A stretch of DNA of 58,823 nucleotides from Hyphomonas pacifica (GCF_000682675.1 NZ_AWFA01000014.1:1-58823), one strand, 5' to 3'; numbered from the stretch's first letter, positions 43,891 to 53,266 are shown. Notes: generated by a model from the letters alone, not told the origin. Made by a program: numbers and translations.

Positions 43891-46157
43891 TATTGTCCAC
43901 CGCCGCCTGTTGCACGTTCCGGCACTTTGGCCAGATTTAGCAGGCCCTGACCACAGGGCCGCAGGCACATGTCCGGGCTGCCTTCGATAGGCGTTGTGCC
44001 AGGATACAGTGCGCAAGAGCCAGCACATTGCTGAGGCTCGCGCGGGTCGACAGCGGCCAGTAGCGTAGAGATCAGCGTATCGGCATTCGCGTCCGGGTCC
44101 CGTGCCTTCAGCAGGGCAAGGGCCGCTGATACATGCGGTGCCGCCATGGAGGTGCCTTGCTCATAGGCGTAGAAGCAGTTTTCAACGCCTTCGCCAGTGA
44201 CGGGATCATAGCAATTGGTGGAGGCCTTGGTAGACAGCACGCCGTCCGGACGGCCATCGCCATTGTCGTCGCGTGTCAGATCTCCGCCCGGCGCGAGGAT
44301 GTCGACTTCCGGGCCAAAGTTCGAATATGGTGCAATCTGGCCACGCGCGTCACCCGCTGCCACGCTGATCACATTGGCACAGCCGCCGGGCGCGTAGAAT
44401 TGCGTGGCGACCCGGGCATTGCCGGCAGCTGAGACGACGATCACACCACGCTCCGTGACGGAATCAATCGCATCCTGAAGAGAGGCCGGGCAGTATTCGA
44501 ACAGGCCGATGGACAGGTTGATGATGTCCGCCGGATTGTCATTCCACACCTCATTGCCTTCCTTGTCTTCCGCCGGGATCAGGCCTCCGGCCCAGCGAAT
44601 GGCGTCATTGATATCCGACAGCCGACCACCGCATTTACCGAGGGCGCGCACCGGAACGATCTTCACATTCCATGCGCCGCCGGCAACGCCTGCGCCATTG
44701 TTTGTTGCGGCGGCGCCAATTGTGCCGGCCACATGGGTGCCGTGGAATGTATCCGCGGCATAAGGCACGGAAGGATCGCACAAATCACCCGGATCGTTCG
44801 GGTCACTATCGCGTCCATCGCCATCATTGCCCATACGAGGGTCTGAGACCATGTCCCAGCCGGGCGCGATGTTCGGAGAGTCCTTGATGTCCGGATGGTT
44901 CATCTGCAGGCCGGTGTCGACCACAGCCACAACAATGTCGGGCGAGCCTTCCGTTCCCTGACGGGTCCAAAAGTCCTGAAATCCTGCGCCACCGCTGGAT
45001 TCACCTTCGCCGGTGCCATTGTTCTGGAAGTGCCATTGCAGCGACCAGAGCGGATCATTCGGGGTGATGTCTGTTTCAGTGATCGTGCCGCCGGTGACAT
45101 CAGGGCTGGTGCCCGGCGTATCGGGGCGAGGTTTGCGGGCGAACTGGTTTTCGAAAATATAGTCCTTTTCGACATATTCGAACTGACCGGAGGCGCGCAG
45201 ATCCTTAACGATGCACTCCGTTGCCATCACCGGATTGGACTGAACGGTCACCATGTCCGGATCATCCGGGCATTCAATCTTCTGGTCGATGGCGAGGAAA
45301 TTTTGAAAGGCGCTCTTGGGGCCACTCTGCGTATCGAAGCGCGTCGGGCTGCCGCCATCCTCGCCAATCTGTATCACCATCTGACCTTCACGCGACATGG
45401 CGACTTCTCCGCCCACGCCATATTTTGACAGTGTGTCAAGCATGACGGAATTGGCATCGCGCTGTGCGCGGATCGCATCCTTGCTGATGACAGAGCGACG
45501 GGCGAGTTTTCTTGCCGCTTCCTTTTCCTGAACCGGGGCCGCTTCAAGTGACCGGGGAGACAGGGAGCGTGTTTTTGTTGGGGGCTCCGGTTCCAACTCG
45601 GCTGTCCGTTCGAGTTCTTCCGTGGCTTTCTCGATTTCACTGAGGCTCTTGCTGCGCGCATTGGGGTCCAGCTTCACCTTGGGCATGACACGAGCCGGCT
45701 CTACAATGGTCAGGCTGCGGCTCGTGCTCGGGGTGGGAGCAGCGACGGGCGGAGAGTCCGCACTTTCTTCTGCGGTTTCGGCCAGTGCCTCAGGATCAGC
45801 CAGGAAGACCTCATCTTCTGTCTCAACCGCCATCGTTTCTGCTGGTGGGATGTCTTTCGGCTTCGCAATGATTGAGCCAATGGCAAACATTGGCCGCTCG
45901 CTCTCGGTATCGAATGGCATGTCATTGCGCAGCGTACCGGCAATGGCGCGATCCATGACATCTGCAGTTTCCAGAGCAGGCGTTCCGTCTTGCTCCACAA
46001 TCGTGCGGCCGCTGAGTTGATCCAAGGTGGCGTCTGCCAGGTCACGGGCCCGTTCGAGGCGTGTATCCTGCTGATCACAAGCGGCCAGAACCAGCAAGCT
46101 GGCCACCGCCGTCCCCACAACCAGCCGGGCTGGTTTCGATGTCAGTTTCCGCAGCAT
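43890..46157 (-). CDS. Subtilisin-like (S8) serine protease lipoprotein
   Basis: A 755-residue protein. The lipobox LVLAAC has Cys27 followed by Asp28. Residues ~28-215 are a charged disordered/helical region. A propeptide-like region (~250-340) ends in FEYVEKDYIF. The catalytic domain shows Asp414 in VVDTGLQMNHPDI, His472 in FHGTHVAGTIGA, oxyanion Asn580 in SAAGN and Ser670 in GTSMAAPHVSAALALL, so the enzyme should be active. Extra cysteines (e.g. in CAGSCALYPG and MCLRPCGQG) near the C-terminus may form disulfides. It is the first gene of the operon and is divergent from an MFS gene across 208 bases. Confidence 0.95.
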   Translation of the reverse strand: MLRKLTSKPARLVVGTAVASLLVLAACDQQDTRLERARDLADATLDQLSGRTIVEQDGTPALETADVMDRAIAGTLRNDMPFDTESERPMFAIGSIIAKPKDIPPAETMAVETEDEVFLADPEALAETAEESADSPPVAAPTPSTSRSLTIVEPARVMPKVKLDPNARSKSLSEIEKATEELERTAELEPEPPTKTRSLSPRSLEAAPVQEKEAARKLARRSVISKDAIRAQRDANSVMLDTLSKYGVGGEVAMSREGQMVIQIGEDGGSPTRFDTQSGPKSAFQNFLAIDQKIECPDDPDMVTVQSNPVMATECIVKDLRASGQFEYVEKDYIFENQFARKPRPDTPGTSPDVTGGTITETDITPNDPLWSLQWHFQNNGTGEGESSGGAGFQDFWTRQGTEGSPDIVVAVVDTGLQMNHPDIKDSPNIAPGWDMVSDPRMGNDGDGRDSDPNDPGDLCDPSVPYAADTFHGTHVAGTIGAAATNNGAGVAGGAWNVKIVPVRALGKCGGRLSDINDAIRWAGGLIPAEDKEGNEVWNDNPADIINLSIGLFEYCPASLQDAIDSVTERGVIVVSAAGNARVATQFYAPGGCANVISVAAGDARGQIAPYSNFGPEVDILAPGGDLTRDDNGDGRPDGVLSTKASTNCYDPVTGEGVENCFYAYEQGTSMAAPHVSAALALLKARDPDANADTLISTLLAAVDPREPQQCAGSCALYPGTTPIEGSPDMCLRPCGQGLLNLAKVPERATGGGGQ

Positions 46158-46204
46158 GTGAGATATCCCCGTATTTCTGCCAAGGTACTCCCAGCTCCTT
46201 AGGT

Positions 46205-46235
46205 TAACCCTTTAGCAAGATTATGACGAGGGTTA
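46205..46235. promoter_or_regulatory. Inverted repeat in the S8 operon-MFS divergent promoter region
   Basis: TAACCCT (46205-46211) and AGGGTTA (46229-46235) form a 7-bp dyad with a 17-base spacer, 47 bases upstream of the protease start. The spacing suits an operator for a dimeric regulator of the S8 operon, but this is unproven. Confidence 0.35.
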
Positions 46236-46365
46236 GGCCATTGTCCAACTTAAAGACAATTCCTGGAGGCTGGTTCTCTCATCGGTCTCGCCTAATGGGC
46301 AAGTCGACTCACGGCGGAAATCTTCTTGCTGGACATTCCGCCGGACGCAGTTGAAGACATTGTGC

Positions 46366-47649
46366 ATGAATTCGGGAGGCTCCACACCGCCAGACATGTC
46401 GCGTCCGGATCGCCGGGGGGCATTCTTTCTCCTGTTCTTTTCCCTGATGGCCATTGGTTCCGGCAATACGATGCTGATTGCCGCTGTGTTGCCGCCCCTG
46501 ACGCGGGAGATCGGCCTGCCGGACTGGATGGCGGGCGCAATCTTCGGGCTCTCGGCTTTGTGCTGGTCTCTGACCTCGCCTTTCTGGGGGGGGCGTTCCA
46601 ATCGCTGGGGCCGACGGCCTGTTGCCGCGTTGGGGCTTGCGGGTTTTGGAACCTCGATGCTGCTGCTCTTTATCATGGGATGGCTCAGCCTGAACCGGGT
46701 GATGACAGGCACGATTCTCGTCTTCACCTGTCTCGCGCTCTCGCGGTGTATCTTCGGCCTGATCGGCTCCGGCACCAACCCGGCGGCGCAGGCCTATGTC
46801 GCAGACCGGACAAGCCAGGCTGAACGCCAGTCGGAAATCGCGTTCATTACATCCGGCTTCAGTGTTGGCACCGTTATCGGCCCAGCTTTCGCGGCCGCTC
46901 TTGTGGCAACGCTCGGCCTGCTCAGTCCACTTTTGTTAACGGCGCTGATTGCCTACACGATGGCCGCCATGATCTGGTTCCGTCTGCCGGAAAAACGTGA
47001 ACCGGTTACAGACGCAAAACTTATCGAAGAGATTCCCGGCGCGCGAGGCTTATGGCGCTCTGGCAATGTCTTGCCCTTCCTGATCTTCGCCGTGTCCCTC
47101 TCGTTGACGACAGGTGTGCTGACGCAGGTGTTCGTCTTCTCTGTGATGGACAAGCTGAATGTCGCCGGAAAGGAAGCCGCGCAATATACGGGTCCGGCCT
47201 TCACCGTCGGGGCGCTCGCTGTACTGTTGGCGCAGCTGGTGCTTATCCCGCGCATGAAGTTGAAGAACAAGACGCTGATGTGGGGCGGATGCCTGCCCTT
47301 ACTGGCGGGCGCATTGCTGATGGTCTTTGCTGCGGACTATGCGACCTTGATCCTGGCGCAATTCTGTATCGGCATCGGGCAGGGGCTTGCGCGGCCAGGC
47401 TTCTCCAGCGGCGCCTCGCTTGCTGTTTCACCTCAATTGCAGGGCAATGTGGCGGGACTGGTCATTTCGGCAAATGGGATGGGATTTATCATCACGCCCT
47501 TTTTCGGGCTGTTCATATATGAATATGTGAACCCGCATTTGCCTTTCATCTTCTGCTCAGGCCTATTGGTCTGCATGGCTCTGTTCGCCCGGTTCGTGCT
47601 CAAGGATGGCCTTGGCGAGCCGGACGAAGATGAAATTGATGTGTTCTGA
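46366..47649 (+). CDS. MFS family transporter
   Basis: A 427-residue inner-membrane protein with about 12 hydrophobic helices, starting at GAFFLLFFSLMAIGSGNTML. A typical motif A-like sequence after helix 2 reads FWGGRSNRWGRRPVAALG. The substrate is unknown. Starts at 46351 (TTG), 46366 (ATG) and 46396 (ATG) are possible; I chose 46366 because of GAAGA nearby, with low certainty. Its stop abuts the stop of the convergent transglycosylase gene without any gap. Confidence 0.88.
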   Translation: MNSGGSTPPDMSRPDRRGAFFLLFFSLMAIGSGNTMLIAAVLPPLTREIGLPDWMAGAIFGLSALCWSLTSPFWGGRSNRWGRRPVAALGLAGFGTSMLLLFIMGWLSLNRVMTGTILVFTCLALSRCIFGLIGSGTNPAAQAYVADRTSQAERQSEIAFITSGFSVGTVIGPAFAAALVATLGLLSPLLLTALIAYTMAAMIWFRLPEKREPVTDAKLIEEIPGARGLWRSGNVLPFLIFAVSLSLTTGVLTQVFVFSVMDKLNVAGKEAAQYTGPAFTVGALAVLLAQLVLIPRMKLKNKTLMWGGCLPLLAGALLMVFAADYATLILAQFCIGIGQGLARPGFSSGASLAVSPQLQGNVAGLVISANGMGFIITPFFGLFIYEYVNPHLPFIFCSGLLVCMALFARFVLKDGLGEPDEDEIDVF

Positions 47650-48996
47650 TCAGTTTGTGCCGGGGCTGACAGCGACACCGACAGATCCGCTTCCGGTCAC
47701 CATGGCCAGCGCTTCGCGGGTCGGGTAGCCGTCTGCGACCAGCCCCTGAGACTTCTGGAAGGCCTGCAGGGCGCCTTTGGTCTTGCGACCGGGAATGCCG
47801 TCTACCACGCCCGCATCAAAGCCCTTGGCGTTCAGGGCCGCCTGTAGCGTCTTGATCTCACTGACAGTCAACGGATGCAGATGGGTTGGCCAGGCGGCCA
47901 CGGGCCCCATGCGCCCGCCCATGGCATCTCCTGACAGGCCGACGGCGAAGGCGTAGGAGTCGGCATTGTTATAGGTCTTGAAAACCTTGAAATTGTTGAA
48001 CAGCAGATATTTTGGGCCTTCCGCGCCCGCAGGCAGCCATAGCTCGGCGTAATTGGCACCATTGGTGTTGAAAGCGCCGCCAGCGGCAGGCACCAGGCCA
48101 GCCTGCATCCAGCTTTCCATGCGGCGCTCATTGCCATCGGCCAGGCTGTAATCGAACCCGGTAGGGGCCAGCACTTCGATGCCCCATGGCTGATGCAGGG
48201 CGTAGCCGGAGCTGGACAGGTAATTGGCGGCAGAGGCGAGGGCGTCGGCTTCGCTGTTCCAGATATCCTTCAGGCCATCGCCGTCAAAATCCTGCGCGAA
48301 GGCAATATAGGTGGAGGGCATGAACTGGGTGTGTCCCATGGCCCCGGCCCAGCCAGCCTTTAAATCATCGCGCTGGGCATCGCCCTTTTCAAGAATCTTC
48401 ATCAGGGAGAGCAGTTCGCTCTCGGCCAGTCCTTTCCGGCGGCCTTCCACGGCCATATTGGCTAGCACGTTCGGGCCATCATAATTGCCCTTGATGGCCC
48501 CAAAGCTGGTTTCCATGCCCCAGATCGCGACAATAGCTTCCCGGTCGACATTGTAGGCGGCCTCCAGCGCATCAAACAGCGCAGGATTCTCCGCCAGACG
48601 CGCCTGACCTGTCGAGATTCGGCTATTGCTCATCGGAACGCGCAGATAATCCCAGATCGGTTTGGCAAACTCGGCCTGATCCTCGATTCCAGTCTGGGCG
48701 GGCTGGAACGTGCTTCCCAGCCACAGCTCCAGCGGAGAAATGCCCGTCAGTACAGATTTCACAACAGCGCGGTCATGCCCCGCGGCCAGTGCCCGAGCCG
48801 AAAAGTCTTTCCGCCAGGCATCTATGTCGGCATGGCCTGAGGATTCGTAGCTAATGGGGCCAGTTTCCGGGGAAGGGGATGTCACGGGAGGCTGAGACGG
48901 AGCAGGCGGCTGCGGGCTGTGCGCACATGAAGCCAAAAGAGCTGTCAGGCTGGCCGCAGCAATGATATGAGACCGCCGAAGCGCGAACTGTGCCAT
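47650..48996 (-). CDS. Lytic murein transglycosylase, MltB family, with peptidoglycan-binding domain
   Basis: A 448-residue lipoprotein (lipobox LLASC, Cys24, +2 Ala). The SLT_2 catalytic domain follows a Pro-rich linker. The catalytic Glu is in IVAIWGMETSFGAIKG, and AGAMGHTQFMPSTY and GNERRMESWMQAG are conserved family elements. A C-terminal PG_binding_1 domain is marked by VDGIPGRKTKGALQAFQKS. It cleaves the MurNAc-GlcNAc bond to form 1,6-anhydro products. The ATG at 48996 has AGGAG; a longer frame to 49368 is antisense to rpmJ and rejected. Confidence 0.95.
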   Translation of the reverse strand: MAQFALRRSHIIAAASLTALLASCAHSPQPPAPSQPPVTSPSPETGPISYESSGHADIDAWRKDFSARALAAGHDRAVVKSVLTGISPLELWLGSTFQPAQTGIEDQAEFAKPIWDYLRVPMSNSRISTGQARLAENPALFDALEAAYNVDREAIVAIWGMETSFGAIKGNYDGPNVLANMAVEGRRKGLAESELLSLMKILEKGDAQRDDLKAGWAGAMGHTQFMPSTYIAFAQDFDGDGLKDIWNSEADALASAANYLSSSGYALHQPWGIEVLAPTGFDYSLADGNERRMESWMQAGLVPAAGGAFNTNGANYAELWLPAGAEGPKYLLFNNFKVFKTYNNADSYAFAVGLSGDAMGGRMGPVAAWPTHLHPLTVSEIKTLQAALNAKGFDAGVVDGIPGRKTKGALQAFQKSQGLVADGYPTREALAMVTGSGSVGVAVSPGTN

Positions 48997-49107
48997 CTTT
49001 TCTGCTCCTGAAACTGCATGCTCATAACAGCATGCAACCTTGACTCTCTTCACCGGATTCATTACGCGCTCCGCTTTCCATTTCCTTATGATCCACAGGC
49101 TAGGCCC

Positions 49108-49233
49108 ATGAAAGTCCGCTCGTCTCTCAAATCCCTCAAGTCGCGTCACCGCGATTGCAAGATCGTGCGCCGCAAGGGCCGCGTTTACGTCATCAACAAG
49201 ACTGACCCTCGCTTCAAAGCAAAACAGGGCTGA
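49108..49233 (+). CDS. rpmJ: 50S ribosomal protein L36 (zinc-free type)
   Basis: A 41-residue basic protein, [20 protein letters not shown] at the start and [17 protein letters not shown] at the end. Only one cysteine remains of the usual zinc ribbon, so this is the C-minus form (YkgO-like), normal for alphaproteobacteria. It is a standalone gene close to a HAD hydrolase gene. Confidence 0.96.
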   Translation: MKVRSSLKSLKSRHRDCKIVRRKGRVYVINKTDPRFKAKQG

Positions 49234-49264
49234 CGTGAACATGAACAGGCAATGAGGCGGCACT

Positions 49265-49873
49265 ATGGCTGTCCGGATTGTCCTGTTTGATCTTGGCGGT
49301 GTGGTTCTCGATTGGGATCCCGCACGACTGTATTCGAAGATATTAGAAACGCCGCAGGAACGCGACATGTTCCTTGCGGACGTCTGTACTATGGCCTGGC
49401 ATAACAGGCATGATGCCGGCGAAAGCTTTGCGGGTAATGCAAAGCCTTTGATCGCCGAATACCCACATTACGAAGACCATATTCTCGCCTGGGGGCAGCG
49501 CTGGTTCGAGATGTTCGATGGCTATGTAGACGGCACGCCGGATTTGATCGCCCGGCTGCAGGCACGACACGTGCCACTCTATGCGCTCTCCAACATGCCG
49601 GCAGACCCCTGGGAAGAGATGCTGGACGTTTTTCCTTTGCTGCGCGTTTTCCGGCACGCCGTCATCTCGGGCGAGATCGGCATGGTGAAGCCAGCCCCGG
49701 TTATCTATCACCACGCATTGGCCAAAATGGATGATCCCGATCCGGCAGAGGTTTTGTTTGTTGATGACAGGCTGGAGAATATCGAGGCCGCGGACGCATT
49801 GGGTTTTCTGACGCATCACTTTACGACGGCAGATGGCCTTGAAGCCACGCTTCGCTCTGAAGGTCTGATCTGA
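49265..49873 (+). CDS. HAD superfamily hydrolase (haloacid dehalogenase-like phosphatase)
   Basis: A 202-residue protein with HAD motif I FDLGGVVLDWD, motif II YALSNM, a motif III Lys in GEIGMVKPAPVIY and motif IV FVDDRLENIEAA. The DxG form of motif I is typical of a subgroup close to YihX and epoxide hydrolase N-domains. It is probably a cytoplasmic sugar-phosphate phosphatase; substrate unknown. TGAGG precedes the ATG. Confidence 0.9.
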   Translation: MAVRIVLFDLGGVVLDWDPARLYSKILETPQERDMFLADVCTMAWHNRHDAGESFAGNAKPLIAEYPHYEDHILAWGQRWFEMFDGYVDGTPDLIARLQARHVPLYALSNMPADPWEEMLDVFPLLRVFRHAVISGEIGMVKPAPVIYHHALAKMDDPDPAEVLFVDDRLENIEAADALGFLTHHFTTADGLEATLRSEGLI

Positions 49874-49921
49874 TGGTAAGATAAGGTTGCCGCGGACCAG
49901 TTGCGCCGTAATATCCAGATA

Positions 49922-50452
49922 ATGATACGCGTTTTTCTTCTCGCATGCCTGTTTCTGGTAGGGGTGGCTCATGCCGAACCCTCTGACGAGATGTTCGAAA
50001 AGCTGCGCAATGCCCCCAGCGATAGTGAGGCGCATGACGTCGCACTGGATATCTGGGCATCGTGGATGGAGTCTGGCTCAGCGACCGTGGATGTTATCAT
50101 GCAGCGCGGCGTGGATGCGCAGACTGCTGGCGACATCGAAACGGCGCGCGCCCTGTATGACCGCGCAATTCTGATCAAGCCGGACTATTCGGAGGCGTGG
50201 AACCGCCGCGCTTCGATCTTCCTGATGGAAGAGAACTATCCCGAAGCCCTGCGAGACCTCAATGAGGTGCTACGCCTTGAACCGCGCCATTTCGGGGCCT
50301 GGTCCGGACTGGGCATGATGTTTGAAGGCATGGAAGCCCCACATCAGGCGCTGGAGGCCTATCGTGAGGCGCTCGTGATCTATCCCCGCATGCAGCAGGC
50401 TCTGGCAGCCGAGAAGCGCCTCGCCAAGCTGACTGAGGGGCAGGGCCTTTGA
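49922..50452 (+). CDS. Periplasmic TPR-repeat protein
   Basis: A 176-residue protein with a signal peptide (VFLLACLFLVGVAHA) and about three TPR units from residue ~65 onward (AQTAGDIETARALYDRAILI, AWNRRASIFLMEENYPEALR, AWSGLGMMFEGM). It is a protein-interaction module with no known partner. The frame opens with TTG 49901, but the ATG at 49922 gives the better signal peptide. The stop overlaps the TTG start of the next gene. Confidence 0.85.
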   Translation: MIRVFLLACLFLVGVAHAEPSDEMFEKLRNAPSDSEAHDVALDIWASWMESGSATVDVIMQRGVDAQTAGDIETARALYDRAILIKPDYSEAWNRRASIFLMEENYPEALRDLNEVLRLEPRHFGAWSGLGMMFEGMEAPHQALEAYREALVIYPRMQQALAAEKRLAKLTEGQGL

Positions 50453-51399
50453 AGCGCATGCTGACCGCTGCTGCCCTTGGAGTTTCCGTGATCGGTACAG
50501 GCGCATGCGTCTCCAGTGCGGCCTACACCGCCCGTGTGGAAGCGACCAACCCGGCCATTGGTGAGATGGTAGAGGTGAATGGCAACAAGGTGCATGTGAT
50601 CCAGCAGGGCGGGACAGGCGTGCCAGTTCTGATGATCCATGGCGCCAGCGCCAATGCACGGGAATTTACCTGGACGCTCGGTCCGCGCCTTGAGGATGAA
50701 TATCGCCTCATGATGGCCGACCGGCCCGGACATGGCTATTCCGAACGCCCGGCCGATGCGGCTGAGCTTGGCGTGCAGGCCGCGCAGATGGCGGGCGTTC
50801 TGGACGCGCTGGCGCCGGGCGAGAAAGCTGTACTTGTTGGCCACTCCTTTGGCGGAGCGGTTGCCTTGCGCGTTGCGCTGGATCGGCCAGACCTTGTGAA
50901 AGGGCTCGTCCTGCTCGCCCCAGTCACGCATGACTGGGGCGGCGGCGGACAGGCTTGGTATAACAGCTTTGCTTCGCAGCCTGTGATCGGCCCAGTCTTT
51001 AGTCAGCTGGTGCCGATTGTCGGGCCGCAACAGGTAGCCAGCGGCATCAATGGTGTGTTCGACCCGGCCCCCGTTCCTGAAAATTATTTTGAGAAGTCGG
51101 CGATCGGTCTTTTGTTTCGCCCGCCGAACTTTCGTGCCAATGCGCGCGATGTTCAGGCGTTGGAAGCGGAGCTGGCCAAACAGTCGGAGCGCTATGGCGA
51201 ACTCACTGTGCCCATTGTGGTTTTTTCCGGCAGTGGCGACACGGTGATCACGCCTAAGGTGCATGTCGGCCGCCTGAAGAAGCAGGTGCCGGTGGATCTG
51301 GTTATTCTGCAGGCGGAAGGTCACATGCCGCATCATGCGGAGGGTGAAGCTGTTGCCGATGCCATACGCCGTCTGGCCAGCGGTGAAATCTCCGGCTAA
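50449..51399 (+). CDS. Secreted or membrane-anchored alpha/beta hydrolase
   Basis: A 316-residue protein with an N-terminal hydrophobic segment ending GTGACVSS, a weak lipobox. The fold shows VLMIHGASANAREF, ADRPGHGYSERP, the nucleophile elbow VGHSFGGAVA and a late His in AEGHMPHHAEG. It may be a periplasmic esterase or epoxide-hydrolase-like enzyme. The start is TTG at 50449, overlapping the TPR stop, with CAGGG upstream; ATG 50458 is an alternative. Confidence 0.88.
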   Translation: MKRMLTAAALGVSVIGTGACVSSAAYTARVEATNPAIGEMVEVNGNKVHVIQQGGTGVPVLMIHGASANAREFTWTLGPRLEDEYRLMMADRPGHGYSERPADAAELGVQAAQMAGVLDALAPGEKAVLVGHSFGGAVALRVALDRPDLVKGLVLLAPVTHDWGGGGQAWYNSFASQPVIGPVFSQLVPIVGPQQVASGINGVFDPAPVPENYFEKSAIGLLFRPPNFRANARDVQALEAELAKQSERYGELTVPIVVFSGSGDTVITPKVHVGRLKKQVPVDLVILQAEGHMPHHAEGEAVADAIRRLASGEISG

Positions 51400-51453
51400 G
51401 ACGCGCGCTCGATTTTTAATTCCTCCCCGATTCTTTCAGACAAGGAGCCTCTC

Positions 51454-51714
51454 ATGGACGACGCCTCGATCCAGCATCTCACTGAAGCGACCCGCGAGAA
51501 ACTCCGCCAGACCGTCTCAAAAATAGAGCGTCTGGAAGAAGAGAAGAAAGAGGTCGCCGAGCAGATCAAGGAAATCTACGCCGAAGCTAAGGCGTTTGGG
51601 TTTGATACCAAGGCGCTGCGCCAGGTTATAAAGCTCCGCAAGCAGGACCGCGCCGAGCGCGAAGAAGCTGAGATGGTGCTTGAAACCTATCTGATCGCGT
51701 TGGGCGAAGCCTAA
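51454..51714 (+). CDS. gapR: GapR-family DNA-binding protein (DUF2312)
   Basis: An 86-residue helical protein with KIERLEEEKKEVAEQIKEIY, AEAKAFGFDTKALRQVIKL and RKQDRAEREEAEMVLETYL, matching Caulobacter GapR over its full length. GapR forms dimers/tetramers that clamp overtwisted, AT-rich DNA ahead of replication and transcription and stimulate topoisomerases. AAGGAG precedes the ATG. It is a strong marker for Alphaproteobacteria. Confidence 0.95.
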   Translation: MDDASIQHLTEATREKLRQTVSKIERLEEEKKEVAEQIKEIYAEAKAFGFDTKALRQVIKLRKQDRAEREEAEMVLETYLIALGEA

Positions 51715-51756
51715 GCGCGGTTTGCCTCTGACGCCGGATGCGCCATAATATTTTCC

Positions 51757-52257
51757 ATGGGCAGGGATGTCGACGAACGCAAGAAACGGGCTGCGCTGCG
51801 CAAATTGCGTAGGGCTGCGCAGCTGGCCGAGCAGGGGCTTGGGCCCCCCCTCTCTGATTGGGAGCGCCAGTTTCTCGAAGAAGTCGAAGAGCGGATCGAG
51901 ACTTATGGCTCCGCCTTTGCCGACCCGCTGAAAGGCGATGAGGGAGAGCCGCTCTCAGTATTGCAGCAGGTCAAGCTCAAGGAAATCGACAAGAAGGCGC
52001 GCGGCAAGGCGCGCAAGGGATTCGGCCAGAAGAAGGGCGGGTTCAATAAGCGTCCTGTCCCTCGTGTGCGCCAGTTGGGTGACGACATAGAGCCTGAGGA
52101 GGAGGCGCCGCAGACTTCCCCGCCCATGCCCCGCGAGCTGCCGAAACTGGTTCGCGCAGCAGACCTCAAGACAGATGAAAAACCAGAGCAGCCCGAATGC
52201 AAAGCGCCGCAAGGGCGTCCGGTTTTCCGTGTCATCAACGGCGGAAAGACAGATTAG
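51757..52257 (+). CDS. Hypothetical charged protein downstream of gapR
   Basis: A 166-residue hydrophilic protein with a basic N-terminus, then an acidic helical segment (PLSDWERQFLEEVEERIETY), a Lys/Gly-rich stretch (KARGKARKGFGQKKGGFNK) and a Pro/Glu-rich disordered part. It ends in RPVFRVINGGKTD. I recognise no family. The basic Gly/Lys tract could bind nucleic acid. It follows gapR by 42 bases and may share its transcript. The ATG at 51757 has no clear ribosome-binding site. Confidence 0.7.
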   Translation: MGRDVDERKKRAALRKLRRAAQLAEQGLGPPLSDWERQFLEEVEERIETYGSAFADPLKGDEGEPLSVLQQVKLKEIDKKARGKARKGFGQKKGGFNKRPVPRVRQLGDDIEPEEEAPQTSPPMPRELPKLVRAADLKTDEKPEQPECKAPQGRPVFRVINGGKTD

Positions 52258-52322
52258 CGAGACCCGACCAGAGCTTTCGCGCGTATAAAAAGCAGACCAT
52301 CCTGACAGATAAGGATCACCGC

Positions 52323-53171
52323 ATGAAGACCGTACTTGTAACCGGAGCCTCTACCGGAATTGGCGCCGCCGCCGCGCGACATTTGGCTAAACAGGGTTGG
52401 TGCGTTTATGCGGGAGTGCGCAAGCAAAACGACGCCGATACATTGCATGCCAATACGCCGGGAGACCTGCACCCGATTATTCTGGACGTTACAAAGCCAG
52501 ATCAGATTGAAGCAGCTGTTGCGACGATTTCAGAAGGCCTGAAAGGTGCAAAGCTCAATGGACTCGTCAATAATGCCGGCATCGCAAATATGGGCCCGCT
52601 GGCTTTGCAGCCGATGGATACTTTCGAAGCACATTTTCAGGTGAATGTGATTGGCCTGATGCGTGTGTCCCAGGCTTTCATCCCCTTGCTGGGATCTGAT
52701 GAAACCCGCACCGGAGATCCAGGCCGCATTGTCAATATTACCAGCGTGGGCGGGCGGCTCTCTGCGCCGTTCCTCGGCGCCTATGCGGCCACCAAACACG
52801 CGGTGGAGGCGCTGACGGATGCCCTTCGCCGAGAACTTGTCATCTATGGCATTGATGCCATTGCGATTGGTCCTGGCTCTGTGAAGACGCCAATTTGGGA
52901 CAAGGCGGAAGAGGCCAATAGTGATGATCCCTATGCTTCCAGCGACTGGGCAGACTCTCTGGAGACGTTTGAGCAGGTAATGCTGAAAGGCGGCCGCACA
53001 GGCCTGCCGCCGGAGAAGATCGCCGAAGTGATCGAGACGGCGCTTGATGACCCGACGCCCAGGGCGCGATATGCTCCGGTGCCGGACAAGCTGACCAATT
53101 GGTACATCCCGACCCATTTGCCTAAACGGATGCTGGACAAGATATTCTGGAAACGCTTTGGCCTGAAATAG
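52323..53171 (+). CDS. SDR family oxidoreductase
   Basis: A 282-residue classical short-chain dehydrogenase: NAD(P)-binding VTGASTGIGAAAARHLA, NNAG in LNGLVNNAGIAN, the Ser in NITSVGG and YAATKHAVEALTDALRRE with the Tyr-Lys pair. It resembles retinol/17-beta-hydroxysteroid dehydrogenase-like members. The substrate is unknown. AAGGA precedes the ATG at 52323; the longer frame from 52197 lies in the previous gene. Confidence 0.92.
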   Translation: MKTVLVTGASTGIGAAAARHLAKQGWCVYAGVRKQNDADTLHANTPGDLHPIILDVTKPDQIEAAVATISEGLKGAKLNGLVNNAGIANMGPLALQPMDTFEAHFQVNVIGLMRVSQAFIPLLGSDETRTGDPGRIVNITSVGGRLSAPFLGAYAATKHAVEALTDALRRELVIYGIDAIAIGPGSVKTPIWDKAEEANSDDPYASSDWADSLETFEQVMLKGGRTGLPPEKIAEVIETALDDPTPRARYAPVPDKLTNWYIPTHLPKRMLDKIFWKRFGLK

Positions 53172-53266
53172 GTTCGCAGAGCATGGCCTTTATCTTTTCC
53201 GCGACCACTTGACGAACCACGCGGAAAGCAGGCGCATTCTTTCCCAAACGAGGGAGGAATACATCC

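Noticed and set aside
47650..49368. Longer version of the transglycosylase gene starting at 49368
   Set aside because: It would run antisense through rpmJ; the start at 48996 has AGGAG and a correct lipoprotein signal.
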